From Agrilutibacter niabensis (GTDB lineage: Bacteria; Pseudomonadota; Gammaproteobacteria; Xanthomonadales; Xanthomonadaceae): 64,000 nt of DNA. The notes beneath the pieces were generated by a model. That model had not been told where the DNA came from and did no database searches. It saw only the letters and a list, made by a program, of their open reading frames with translations. Each line of letters starts with the position of its first letter. The first letter of the stretch is position 1. Positions 32,416-42,224 of the stretch are shown piece after piece. Both the position numbers and the translations under genes were made by a program. The DNA is taken from positions 868,001 through 932,000 of the forward strand of contig NZ_JBHSNJ010000012.1 in assembly GCF_042657165.1 (NCBI RefSeq), given 5' to 3'.

Positions 32416-33870
32416 TTGGTCAACGACCTCGACGCCAGGAAACGCTGGCTTGCGCTCATCGTGCTCTGCCTGGGCGTGCTGATGATCGTGCTGGACACGA
32501 CCATCGTGAACGTCGCGTTGCCTTCGATCCGCGAGGATCTCGGATTCACCGAGACTTCGCTGGTCTGGGTCGTGAACGCCTACATGCTGACGTTCGGCGG
32601 CTTCCTGCTGCTTGGCGGACGGCTGGGCGATCTTTACGGCCATCGCCGCCTCTTCCTGGCGGGGATCACCCTGTTCACGCTCGCATCGCTGGCGTGCGGG
32701 CTGGCAGGGTCGCAACAGGTGCTCATCGCGGCGCGTGCGCTGCAGGGGCTGGGCGGCGCGGTGGTCACGGCGGTGGCGTTGTCGCTGATCATGACCCTGT
32801 TCACCGACCCCGCCGAACGCGCCAAGGCAATGGGTGTCTACGGCTTCGTCTGCGCCGGCGGCGGCAGCATCGGCGTACTGCTCGGCGGCTTGCTGACGAG
32901 CACGTTGAGCTGGCACTGGGTCTTCCTGGTCAACCTGCCGATCGGCATCGCCGTGTTCGCCCTGTGCCTGCGGCTGATCCCGCTGGTGCGGACGCCGGCG
33001 CATGCGGCGCGGCTGGACATCGCCGGCGCAGTCAGCGTGACGCTGTCGCTGATGCTGGCCGTCTACGCGATCGTCAACGGCAACGAGGCCGGATGGCGGT
33101 CGGCGCAGACACTGGGCCTGCTGGGCACGGCGGCCGCGCTGATGGTTGCGTTCCTGGTGATCGAATCGAGGGTGCGCTCGCCGCTGATGCCACTGCGGAT
33201 GCTGCGGCTGCGCAACGTGGCGACTTCGAACGTGATCGGTGTGCTGTGGGCGGCTGCGATGTTCGCCTGGTTCTTCATTTCGGCGCTCTACCTGCAGCTG
33301 GTGCTTGGATACGGTCCGATGCAGGTGGGGCTCGCGTTCCTGCCCGCGAACCTGATCATGGCCGCGTTCTCGCTCGGGCTGTCGGCGAAGCTGGTGATGC
33401 GCTTCGGAATCCGCGCGCCGATCGGCGCGGGACTGTTGCTGGCGGCGGCGGGGCTCGCCCTGTTCGCGATGGCGCCTGCGGATGGAAGCTTTGGCGTGCA
33501 TGTGTTGCCGGGCATGGTGCTGCTCGGGTTCGGCGCGGGCATGGCGCTCAACCCGGTGCTGCTGGCGGCGATGAGCGACGTCGAGCCGACGGAGGCGGGA
33601 CTGGCCTCCGGCCTGGTCAACACCGCCTTCATGATGGGCGGGGCCTTGGGCCTGGCGGTCCTCGCCAGCATCGCGTCGGGACGCACGCAGGCGCTGACTT
33701 TGGCGGGCGCGCAGGCCGTCGAGGCGCTCAACGGCGGGTATCACGCGGCCTTCCTGTTCGGAGCAGTCTTCGCGGTGGTGGCGGCGCTGCTGGGGTTGTT
33801 CGTGTTGCGTCCCGACCAGCAGCCAGCCCGGGCGGGAGTTACCGTCGAGGCGCTCGCCGAGCCGGAGTAA
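32416..33870 (+). CDS. MFS transporter, DHA2 (14-TM, EmrB/QacA) family
   Basis: This protein of about 484 residues has MFS motifs LVNDLDARKRWLALIVLCLGVLMIVLDTTIVNVALPSI (TM1 with motif D1, LDTTIVNVALP) and GGRLGDLYGHRRLFLAG (motif A). The motif C form is GGGSIGVLLGGLLTSTLSWHWVFLVNLPIG. Fourteen hydrophobic spans fit the DHA2 drug:H+ antiporter group, which exports multiple drugs and dyes. The start is probably TTG 32416, with GGGAG eight bases before it; no ATG suits. The ECF42-type promoter upstream suggests control by the sigma factor at 53237. Confidence 0.9.
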   Translation: MVNDLDARKRWLALIVLCLGVLMIVLDTTIVNVALPSIREDLGFTETSLVWVVNAYMLTFGGFLLLGGRLGDLYGHRRLFLAGITLFTLASLACGLAGSQQVLIAARALQGLGGAVVTAVALSLIMTLFTDPAERAKAMGVYGFVCAGGGSIGVLLGGLLTSTLSWHWVFLVNLPIGIAVFALCLRLIPLVRTPAHAARLDIAGAVSVTLSLMLAVYAIVNGNEAGWRSAQTLGLLGTAAALMVAFLVIESRVRSPLMPLRMLRLRNVATSNVIGVLWAAAMFAWFFISALYLQLVLGYGPMQVGLAFLPANLIMAAFSLGLSAKLVMRFGIRAPIGAGLLLAAAGLALFAMAPADGSFGVHVLPGMVLLGFGAGMALNPVLLAAMSDVEPTEAGLASGLVNTAFMMGGALGLAVLASIASGRTQALTLAGAQAVEALNGGYHAAFLFGAVFAVVAALLGLFVLRPDQQPARAGVTVEALAEPE

Positions 33871-33944
33871 CCCGGCCGTTTCCGCATGGATTCACGCCCG
33901 GGCCGCTATCCTGTGCGGCCCGGAAGTGATTGCGGAGAATCCCC

Positions 33945-34211
33945 ATGGCAACTGGCTGGGCAGGCGATGGCGCGGTGCAGGACCAGATCGACGCCACCAT
34001 CAAGGACGCGATCAAGCGCGTCCGCAGCCAGCTCCCGCAGGGGCCTGGCCTGACACATTGCGAAGAGTGCAGTGCGGAGATTCCCGAGGCGCGGCGCAAG
34101 GCCGTGCCCGGCGTGCGGCTGTGCGTGCCCTGCCAGGAAGCCCATGACCAGGAGCAGGCCGGTTTCACCGGCTACAACCGCCGCGGCAGCAAGGACAGCC
34201 AGCTCCGCTAG
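33945..34211 (+). CDS. DksA/TraR-type C4 zinc-finger protein
   Basis: This 88-residue protein (YbiI-like) has a C4 zinc finger, HCEECSAEIPEARRKAVPGVRLCVPCQEAHDQEQ. The helix ahead of it is short, so the coiled coil that DksA inserts into RNA polymerase is mostly missing. TraR-sized relatives still bind polymerase; others have no known role. CGGAG precedes ATG 33945. The spermidine-synthase-like gene follows after 13 bases and may be co-transcribed. Confidence 0.9.
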   Translation: MATGWAGDGAVQDQIDATIKDAIKRVRSQLPQGPGLTHCEECSAEIPEARRKAVPGVRLCVPCQEAHDQEQAGFTGYNRRGSKDSQLR

Positions 34212-34224
34212 GGCGCGCAACGCG

Positions 34225-35003
34225 ATGGAAACCACCCCGACAGGCTGGCGTGCATGGCTGGCGTCGCTGATCGCCGGCTGGCGCACGGCGAAAGCGCCCC
34301 CACACCTGCGCAAGCCGTTCATCCGCCGGCGCACAACGACCATCGAACTGCAGTTCGTGCGCGGCACCTCGCAAAGCCAGATGCTGACGCGCGAACCCGA
34401 CCGCCTGCTGATCGATTACACGCGCACCATGCTTGGCGCGCTCGTGCTCGCGCCACGGCCGCGAAGCATCGGCATCGTGGGACTGGGGGGCGGCTCGCAG
34501 GCGAAGTACTGCTACCGGCACCTGCCGGGCGCACGAATCGAGGTCGTCGAGAACAACCCGCACGTGCTGGCGTTGCGGCGCCGCTTCCACATTCCCGACG
34601 ACGACGCGCGCTTCCAGGTCTTCCTCGACGACGGCGCGCGGTTCCTCCAGGTGCGTCGCGGACGCTACGACCTGCTGCTGGTCGACGCCTACGACGAGAC
34701 CGGCATTCCCGCCGCCCTGTCCACGCAGGCCTTCTATGACGATTGCCGGGCCTCGCTGGCCGAAGGCGGGGCCATGGCCATCAATCTTTACGGCGCGGAT
34801 TGCGATGCGCATCTGGAGCGCCTCCAGCAGGCGTTCGGCACGGAACGCGTGATGGAGCTCAGGGAGCCGAGGCAGAGCAACAGCGTCGTGCTGGCATGGG
34901 CGGGCGCGCGTGCCGCGGATGACGAAGCCATGACGCTGTCGGCAGAGGCCCGGGACGATCTCGCCAGCGTCTTCGCCGGCGTGCGCGACGCGCTCGCGAC
35001 CCG

Positions 35004-35007
<4 letters not shown>
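34225..35007 (+). CDS. Spermidine synthase-like methyltransferase-fold protein
   Basis: This 260-residue protein has the spermidine-synthase Rossmann core: SIGIVGLGGGSQAKYCYRHLPGARIEVVENNPHVLALRRRF, DARFQVFLDDGARFLQVRRGRYDLLLVDAYDETGIPAALST and QAFYDDCRASLAEGGAMAINLYG. The DAYD motif corresponds to the catalytic Asp loop of aminopropyltransferases. The N-terminal tetramerisation beta domain is short, so it may be a spermidine synthase-like protein with a different substrate. Its stop TAG overlaps the stop of dbpA on the other strand in a CTAG palindrome. Confidence 0.83.
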
Positions 35008-36392
<1,385 letters not shown>

Positions 36393-36502
36393 GCGCCATG
36401 ATACGGACGAACGGTGGGCCGGCGGCGCTCCTGCCGCTGCGGCTTCGCGAAACCTTTCCGTTGGACGGCCTAGGATCAAGGCGTGCGTGTGCAGGTCCGT
36501 GC

Positions 36503-37078
36503 ATGAAAGCCCTTCCAACCCACGCTTTGCGCCGTGCGCTGGCGGTTGCCCTGACGCTTGCCGCCACCTCGGCCTGCAGCCAAACGAGGTCGGACGCCAT
36601 GTCGATGCAGCTGGTCTCGCCAGGCTTTACCGACAATGCCGCGATGCCTGAGCGCCATACCTGCGAGGGTGGCGACATCTCGCCCGCCCTGCAGTGGTCG
36701 GAGGTGCCGGCGGGGGCCCGGAGTCTCGCACTGGTCGTGGACGATCCGGACGCGCCGGATCCGGCCGCACCGCAGCGCACCTGGGTCCATTGGGTGCTCT
36801 ACAACCTGCCGGTGGCCTCGCAAGGGATACCCGAGGGCGTGCAGGTCACGCAATTGCCGCCCGGAACACGCGAAGGCCGCAATGACTGGAAACGCACCGG
36901 ATACGGTGGCCCCTGTCCACCCAAGGGACGCCATCGCTATTTCCACAAGCTGTATGCCTTGGACGTGGTGCTGCCGGACCTGCACGAGCCAGACAAGGCG
37001 CAGCTTCTCAAGGCGATGGACGGCCATGTGCTGGCGCAGGTCGAACTGATCGGGACCTACCAGCGCCGCGGTCATTGA
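36503..37078 (+). CDS. YbhB/YbcL-family (PEBP-like) exported protein
   Basis: This 191-residue protein has an N-terminal export signal, LAVALTLAATSAC-SQTR, with Cys after a lipobox-like stretch. The phosphatidylethanolamine-binding fold follows: GDISPALQWSEVPAGARSLALVVDDPDAPDPAAPQRTWVHWVLYNLP, later GYGGPCPPKGRHRYFHKLYALDV. DPDAP and GPCPPxGRHRY are the ligand-site motifs. YbhB-type proteins bind small anionic ligands; a physiological role is not established. ATG 36503 was chosen since it starts the signal segment. It is divergent from dbpA. Confidence 0.92.
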   Translation: MKALPTHALRRALAVALTLAATSACSQTRSDAMSMQLVSPGFTDNAAMPERHTCEGGDISPALQWSEVPAGARSLALVVDDPDAPDPAAPQRTWVHWVLYNLPVASQGIPEGVQVTQLPPGTREGRNDWKRTGYGGPCPPKGRHRYFHKLYALDVVLPDLHEPDKAQLLKAMDGHVLAQVELIGTYQRRGH

Positions 37079-37120
37079 GCTCCTCTATCCTGACGGCATC
37101 GTCCAGTCGAAGTTGAAGCG

Positions 37121-37723
37121 ATGCAGAACGTGCAGATCCCCGGTGAACAGCTGGCGGCGTTGCAGGCCGCCTATGCCGCACCGCCACGGGCGTACCACAA
37201 CTTCGCACATGTCGAGGAGGTGCTGCGCCACTACGAGGACGTGGCCAGCGGGCCGGGCTGGAGGCAACCTGCGGAAGTGCGGCTGGCCGTGCTGTACCAC
37301 GACGCGATCTACGAAGCCGGCCGCAAGGACAACGAAGCACGCTCCGCCGAACTCGCGGTAGCGCACATCGGGCAATGGCTGCAGGACCGGGACATCGATG
37401 CGGCGCGCGTCGCCGAGCTGATCCACTTCACCGCGCGGCATGGATCGCTGGAGCCCGGTGACGTCGATCGCGACGCCGCGCTGTTCTTGGATTGCGACAT
37501 GGCGATCCTTGCCGCCGATGCCGCCACCTTCGCCGCCTACGATCGCGGCATCGCCGCGGAATACCGCGGCCACGTGCCGGCCTGGCTGTTCAAGCTCAAC
37601 CGCCGCCGTTTCCTCAAGGCGCTGCTGATGAAGGAGCGCATTTTCCTCAGCGACTGGTTCCACGAGCGCCTCGATGCGCAGGCGCGCATCAACCTGCGGC
37701 GCGCGGTGACCGAAAAGCGCTGA
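37121..37723 (+). CDS. HD-superfamily metal-dependent phosphohydrolase
   Basis: This 200-residue protein has AYHNFAHVEEVLRHYE (His26/His30), LAVLYHDAIYEAGRKDNEARSAELA (His60-Asp61 HD pair), LIHFTARHG and DRDAALFLDCDMAILAAD (late Asp). This is the compact predicted HD family found across proteobacteria (COG4339). It binds metal and probably hydrolyses a nucleotide or phosphoester; the substrate is unknown. It is convergent with the flavoprotein gene, 13 bases away. Confidence 0.88.
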   Translation: MQNVQIPGEQLAALQAAYAAPPRAYHNFAHVEEVLRHYEDVASGPGWRQPAEVRLAVLYHDAIYEAGRKDNEARSAELAVAHIGQWLQDRDIDAARVAELIHFTARHGSLEPGDVDRDAALFLDCDMAILAADAATFAAYDRGIAAEYRGHVPAWLFKLNRRRFLKALLMKERIFLSDWFHERLDAQARINLRRAVTEKR

Positions 37724-37736
37724 CGGATGCGCGCGG

Positions 37737-38927
37737 TCAGACCGCGCTGCCCGCGGCATGGCCTGATGCCCAGGCCCATTGGAAGTTGTAGCCACCGAGC
37801 CAGCCGGTCACATCGAGCACCTCACCGATGAAGTACAGGCCGGGCACATGCCGCGATTGCATCGTGGATGACGACACGCCATCGGTGTCGACGCCGCCGA
37901 GCGTGACCTCGGCGGTTCGATAACCTTCCGTGCCGCTGGCCACCAGCGGGAACGAGGACAGCAGCGACGCGGCTTCGCGCAGCTGCGGTTCGTTGAACTG
38001 CTTCATCGGCCGGTTGGGCAGCCAGTGTTCGCACAGGCGCTGGGCGAAGCGCTTGGGCAGCAGGTCGCCGAGCACCGTCCTTAGCTCTGCGGCGGGGCGC
38101 TCATGCCGCAGGCGCTGCAGGGTGTCGTGCGCATCCATGCCCGGCACCAGGTCCAGGCGCAGGTCGTCGCCGGGCTGCCAGAACGAGGAGATCTGCAGGA
38201 TCGCCGGGCCGCTCACGCCGCGGTGGGTGATCAGCAGGTAGTTGTGGAACGACTTGCGGTTGCAGTGCGCTTCCACCGGGAACGCGACGCCGCTGAGGTC
38301 CTGCAGCCGCTCCTGGTGCTTGCCGCTGAGTGTGAGCGGCACCAGGCCCGCACGCGTGGGTAGCACTTCGTGGCCGAACTGGCGCGCCAGTTCATAGCCG
38401 AATCCGCTGGCGCCCATGCTCGGGATCGACAGGCCGCCGCTGGCCACGACCAGCGCGGGCGCGGTGAGCACGCCGCGGGTGGTGTGGAGGTGGAACATCC
38501 CGGCATCGCCGTGGACGACGCGCTCGATGCTGCACGAGGTCTCGACCCGCACGCCCGCCGCGGCGCACTCGTCCAGCAGCATCTTCACGATGAGCTTGGA
38601 TGACTCGTCGCAGAACAGCTGCCCGAGTTCCTTCTCGTGGTACGCGATGCGATGGCGTTCCACCATCTCGATGAAGTGCGCGGGCGTGTAGCGGGCGAGG
38701 GCGGACTTGAAGAAGTGCGGGTTCGCCGAGAGGTAATTCGCGGGCGAGGCGCCGGTATTGGTGAAATTGCAGCGCCCGCCGCCGGACATCAGGATCTTCT
38801 TGCCGACGCGGTTGGCGTGCTCGACCACGATCGCGCGCTTGCCGCGCTGGCCGGCCGTGATGGCGCACATCAGGCCGGCCGCGCCGCCACCGATGATCAG
38901 GACGTCGGCGGCGGGGGGCGGGGTCAT
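37737..38927 (-). CDS. HI0933/YhiN-type flavoprotein (BaiN-like)
   Basis: This 396-residue flavoprotein has the FAD motif VLIIGGGAAGLMCAITAGQRG and the family signature KKILMSGGGRCNFTN. The remainder shows SGGLSIPSMGASGFGYELARQFGH and the terminal GLYFIGEVLDVTGWLGGYNFQWAWASG. The YhiN/BaiN group contains bile-acid C6-C7 dehydrogenating enzymes in gut bacteria, but most members have no known substrate. A second, more diverged copy lies at 57000-58250. The 38978 VOC gene is on the same strand, 50 bases upstream. Confidence 0.93.
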   Translation of the reverse strand: MTPPPAADVLIIGGGAAGLMCAITAGQRGKRAIVVEHANRVGKKILMSGGGRCNFTNTGASPANYLSANPHFFKSALARYTPAHFIEMVERHRIAYHEKELGQLFCDESSKLIVKMLLDECAAAGVRVETSCSIERVVHGDAGMFHLHTTRGVLTAPALVVASGGLSIPSMGASGFGYELARQFGHEVLPTRAGLVPLTLSGKHQERLQDLSGVAFPVEAHCNRKSFHNYLLITHRGVSGPAILQISSFWQPGDDLRLDLVPGMDAHDTLQRLRHERPAAELRTVLGDLLPKRFAQRLCEHWLPNRPMKQFNEPQLREAASLLSSFPLVASGTEGYRTAEVTLGGVDTDGVSSSTMQSRHVPGLYFIGEVLDVTGWLGGYNFQWAWASGHAAGSAV

Positions 38928-38977
38928 GGAGGTCCGGGCGGAAAAACGGCCTCCATTCTACGGTGCGCGCCTAGACC

Positions 38978-39466
38978 TCAGCCGGCCGCGGCCTTGCGCA
39001 GCGTCGCCAGATCGAGCTTCTTCATCTGCATCAATGCACCCATGACCTGTTCGCCGCGGCCGGAGGTCACCAGTTCCGGCAGCTCAGCCGGAATCACCTG
39101 CCACGAAAGACCGAACCTGTCCTTGATCCAGCCGCACTGCTGCGCCGCGGGATCGCCGCCTTCACCGAGACGGTTCCAGTAGTGGTCGATCTCGTCCTGG
39201 TCCGCGCAGTTGATCACCATCGAAATTGCCTCGGTGAACTTGAAAATCGGGCCGCCGTTCAATGCGGTGAACTTCTGGCCGTCGAGTTCGAACGAAATGG
39301 TCATGACCGACCCGACCGGACGGCCGGTGTGCTGGGCAGCGTCCGCGGTGGTGCGGGCGGTGTCGCCGATGCGCGAGTTGGGGAAGATCGTGGTGTAGAA
39401 ATTCGCGGCTTCCTCGGCCTGCGAATCGAACCAGAGAAACGGGGTGATGCGTTGCGGCTTGGCCAT
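38978..39466 (-). CDS. VOC-family protein (3-demethylubiquinone methyltransferase-like domain)
   Basis: This 162-residue protein reads MAKPQRITPFLWFDSQAEEAANFYTTIFPNSRIGDTART, FELDGQKFTALNGGPIFKFTEAISMVINC and the WKDRFGLSWQVIP-like end (IKDRFGLSWQVIPAELPELV). This is the PF06983 type of VOC fold. Despite the historic domain name it is not a methyltransferase. AAGGAG precedes ATG 39466. An ECF42-type promoter lies 71 bases upstream, so it likely belongs to the same regulon as the YCII genes. C-terminal MGALMQMKKLDLATLRKA is typical. Confidence 0.93.
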   Translation of the reverse strand: MAKPQRITPFLWFDSQAEEAANFYTTIFPNSRIGDTARTTADAAQHTGRPVGSVMTISFELDGQKFTALNGGPIFKFTEAISMVINCADQDEIDHYWNRLGEGGDPAAQQCGWIKDRFGLSWQVIPAELPELVTSGRGEQVMGALMQMKKLDLATLRKAAAG

Positions 39467-39536
39467 GGGTGGAGCTCCTTGTGTGTGGGGGCGACGCTGT
39501 CGGGTTATAGACGATTGCGCCGGGTTCCTGAGGTAG

Positions 39537-39563
39537 ACGAACGACCCGGCCACGAATCGACAA
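39537..39563 (-). promoter_or_regulatory. ECF42-type promoter upstream of the 39466 VOC gene
   Basis: On the minus strand, TGTCGA (39563-39558), 17 bases, then CGTC (39540-39537), 71 bases before the start codon. It shares the TCGTC context of the other sites. Confidence 0.78.
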
Positions 39564-39665
39564 GCCAAGCGCGCGACCACCCGTCGGGAGGGCCGCGCGA
39601 TGCCATTGACGCTGCGGCGAAGCGGGCGTACCCGGTCCGGCACGCCCGCAGCCAATCAAAGCGGG

Positions 39666-41990
39666 CTACTTGGCGATCAGCAGCAGGACCGAGCGCGCCT
39701 GCAGCCCGTAGACCGTGAATTCGCCGCCGATCACCGCTTCAGAGCCGGGTACGACGAAGGTGTTCGCGCCTTCGTTCCACGTGGCCGTATCGGTCACCCG
39801 GTACCACTGCTTGCCGTTGCCCGGCCAGGGCAGGGTGAAGTTCACCTGTCCCGACCAACCGTTGTAGGCGACATAAATCGAACTGGCGGAGTCGCCGAAC
39901 TCGCTGCCGTCGATGCGCCAGGCGATGGCGTGGTTGCTGGTGCTGTTGAAGTAGGCAGCGTCGGCCTGCGCGCCATCGGGCTTGAACCAGCGCAGCTGTT
40001 CCATCACGTTGCCGTTGTTGTCGACGCTGGAATAGAAGCTGCCCGGCCGCAGCGCCGGATGCGCCTTGCGGAAGGCGATCAGTCGGCTGGTGAAGGTCTG
40101 GTGGTTCTGCTCGCTCGCCGTGCGCGTCCAATACAGCCAGTTCGCCGCGGAGTCGAGGTTGTAGGGGTTGTTGTTGCCGAACAGCGTACGCAATGCCTCG
40201 TCGCCGCCGGTCATCATCGGCACGCCGGCGCTGAGCATCATCAGGCCCATGCCGGTGCGCGCGGCCCTGCGCTGGTCGACGGCGACACCGCCCTGGTCCC
40301 AGCTGTTGTTGTTGTCGTCGCCGCCATCCGAGGGACCGTAGGGCCAGGGCTGGCTGTTCTGCTTCGTGTTGAACATGTACAGGTCGTTCAAGGTGAAGCC
40401 GTCGTGCGCGACGATGAAATTCACCGAATGCCAGGGCTTGCGGCCGTCGTCGCCGTACAGGTCCGAGGAGCCGGCGAATCGGCTCGCCAGGGTGCCGGTC
40501 GTGACCACTTCGACGCCCATCTTGTTCTGCTTCTTGCGGATGGTGTCGCGATAGATGCCGTTCCATTCGGCCCAGCCCGTCGGGAAACCGCCGACCTGGT
40601 AGGAATTGCCACCGATGGCCCATGGCTCTGCGATCAGGTCGATGCCCGAACCGCCACCGGCCGGCCGCGGCGGCAGTTCGGTCACGATGCGGTTGAGCGC
40701 ATTGCCCGAATCCATCTTGTCGAAGTTGTAGCAGCCATGCTGGCAGGTGTTGCCGAGCACCGAGGCCAGGTCGAAGCGGAATCCGTCCACGCCCAGCGTG
40801 TCGCGCCAGTAGGCGAGGGAATCGACGATCAGGTCCTGCGCGGTGGCGTTGCGGGTGTTGTAGTTGCCGCCGACGCCGGTGTTGTCCCATGGATACTTCA
40901 GGTCGCTGGTGAGCGAGTAGTAGGTCGGATTGTCGAGGCCCCGCCACGACTGGATGTTGTAGACGGTGAGGCCGTCGGTACCGCCCCACGGGCCGCCTTC
41001 GCCGGTGTGGTTGTAGACCACGTCGATGTAAACCTTGATGCCGGCGTCATGGAAGGCCTTCACCATCGCCTTCCATTCGCGCGTCGGGCCGCCCGCGGTC
41101 TTGTCCGAGGAATAGCGGCGGTCGGGCGCGAAGTAGTTGAGCGTCATGTAGCCCCAGTAGTTGTCTCCGCTGTTGGAGTTGGGGTCGACGTCGTTGGTGT
41201 CGTTCTGGGTTTCCTGTACCGGCAGGAACTCCACGGCGGTAATGCCCAGGCTGGCCAGGTAGCTGGCCTTCTGCGCCGCGCCGGCGTAGGTTCCGCGCAG
41301 CGAGGCCGCCAGCGAGGTGTCGTTCTTCGTCAGGCCGCGCACATGCACTTCGTAGACCACGTCGTCCTTGAACGCGCGGGTTGGCTTGGTGCCGATGGAC
41401 GTCGTGATCGGCGCCAGCACCAGGCCCTTGGGGGCGCAGGCGCCGCTGTCCTTGTTGCGGTGCGTGGCGCCGCTGGCGTAGATCGTGCCGTCGCTGCAGC
41501 TTGCGGTCTGGGGATCCTGGCTCATCTCCACGGCATAGGGATCGAGCAGTAGTTTGTTCGGGTTGAAGCGGTTGCCGCTGGCATCGATGTCGGTGACGAA
41601 TCCCGTGCCGCTGCCCTTGGTCCAGCTGCTGTTGTACGGCCAGTTCGGCCCCCAGGCGCGGTAGCCGTAATAGACGGTGCCGGTGATCCCGTAGGTGGTC
41701 TGCAGCGTGGAAACCGACGCGGTCTTCGACCAGACGTTGTTCGCTCCCTTGGTCATCACGTAGCGCACGACTTCCTGCGCGCCTGAAGCGGTCTTGTACA
41801 GCCACACCTCGATGCGGGTGGCACGCGAGGAATACACGCGGAAGGTGATATTGCTCTGGGTTCCGTCGTACTTCGCGCCGAGGTTCTGCCCGTTGATTGC
41901 CGCCCGCGCGGGCGGTGCCGGAGCCAGCCACAGACCAATCGCCAACAACACACCCACAGCACAGCTGCACAGCTGCATCAGCTTACGCAT
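39666..41990 (-). CDS. Secreted isoamylase (glycogen-debranching, GH13)
   Basis: This 774-residue protein is close in length and sequence to the classical Pseudomonas isoamylase (EC 3.2.1.68). It has a signal peptide (1-30, PAPPARA-AINGQNLGAKYD). An N-terminal CBM48-like domain reads ANITFRVYSS-like (SNITFRVYSSRATRIEVWLY). The GH13 barrel shows VYIDVVYNHT (region I), GVDGFRFDLASVLGN (nucleophile Asp), DLIAEPWAIGG (acid Glu) and NFIVAHDGFTLND (third Asp). It hydrolyses alpha-1,6 branch points in glycogen and amylopectin outside the cytoplasm. GGAGGGAAC precedes ATG 41990. It stands alone, divergent from an oxidoreductase gene, so it is likely for use of external polysaccharide. Confidence 0.95.
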   Translation of the reverse strand: MRKLMQLCSCAVGVLLAIGLWLAPAPPARAAINGQNLGAKYDGTQSNITFRVYSSRATRIEVWLYKTASGAQEVVRYVMTKGANNVWSKTASVSTLQTTYGITGTVYYGYRAWGPNWPYNSSWTKGSGTGFVTDIDASGNRFNPNKLLLDPYAVEMSQDPQTASCSDGTIYASGATHRNKDSGACAPKGLVLAPITTSIGTKPTRAFKDDVVYEVHVRGLTKNDTSLAASLRGTYAGAAQKASYLASLGITAVEFLPVQETQNDTNDVDPNSNSGDNYWGYMTLNYFAPDRRYSSDKTAGGPTREWKAMVKAFHDAGIKVYIDVVYNHTGEGGPWGGTDGLTVYNIQSWRGLDNPTYYSLTSDLKYPWDNTGVGGNYNTRNATAQDLIVDSLAYWRDTLGVDGFRFDLASVLGNTCQHGCYNFDKMDSGNALNRIVTELPPRPAGGGSGIDLIAEPWAIGGNSYQVGGFPTGWAEWNGIYRDTIRKKQNKMGVEVVTTGTLASRFAGSSDLYGDDGRKPWHSVNFIVAHDGFTLNDLYMFNTKQNSQPWPYGPSDGGDDNNNSWDQGGVAVDQRRAARTGMGLMMLSAGVPMMTGGDEALRTLFGNNNPYNLDSAANWLYWTRTASEQNHQTFTSRLIAFRKAHPALRPGSFYSSVDNNGNVMEQLRWFKPDGAQADAAYFNSTSNHAIAWRIDGSEFGDSASSIYVAYNGWSGQVNFTLPWPGNGKQWYRVTDTATWNEGANTFVVPGSEAVIGGEFTVYGLQARSVLLLIAK

Positions 41991-42224
41991 CGCCGTTCCC
42001 TCCGGTTCTGGTTGTTGCGCGGGGCCCCTTCGCGCCGGCGCACTATGCAGCGAGGTGCAACTGCAGCATGGATGGGCAATGGCCGATGTATTCGTATTCA
42101 TTGGGACGGGTGCCCGCACCGCGGGCGCTGCCGCGGTAGCGCCTCCGGGCGGACGGACGAATCACGTGCTGGCGTCCGACGGTGCGCTGCCACTAAGGTG
42201 AAATCCCGTCGGTGAGGAAGAACC

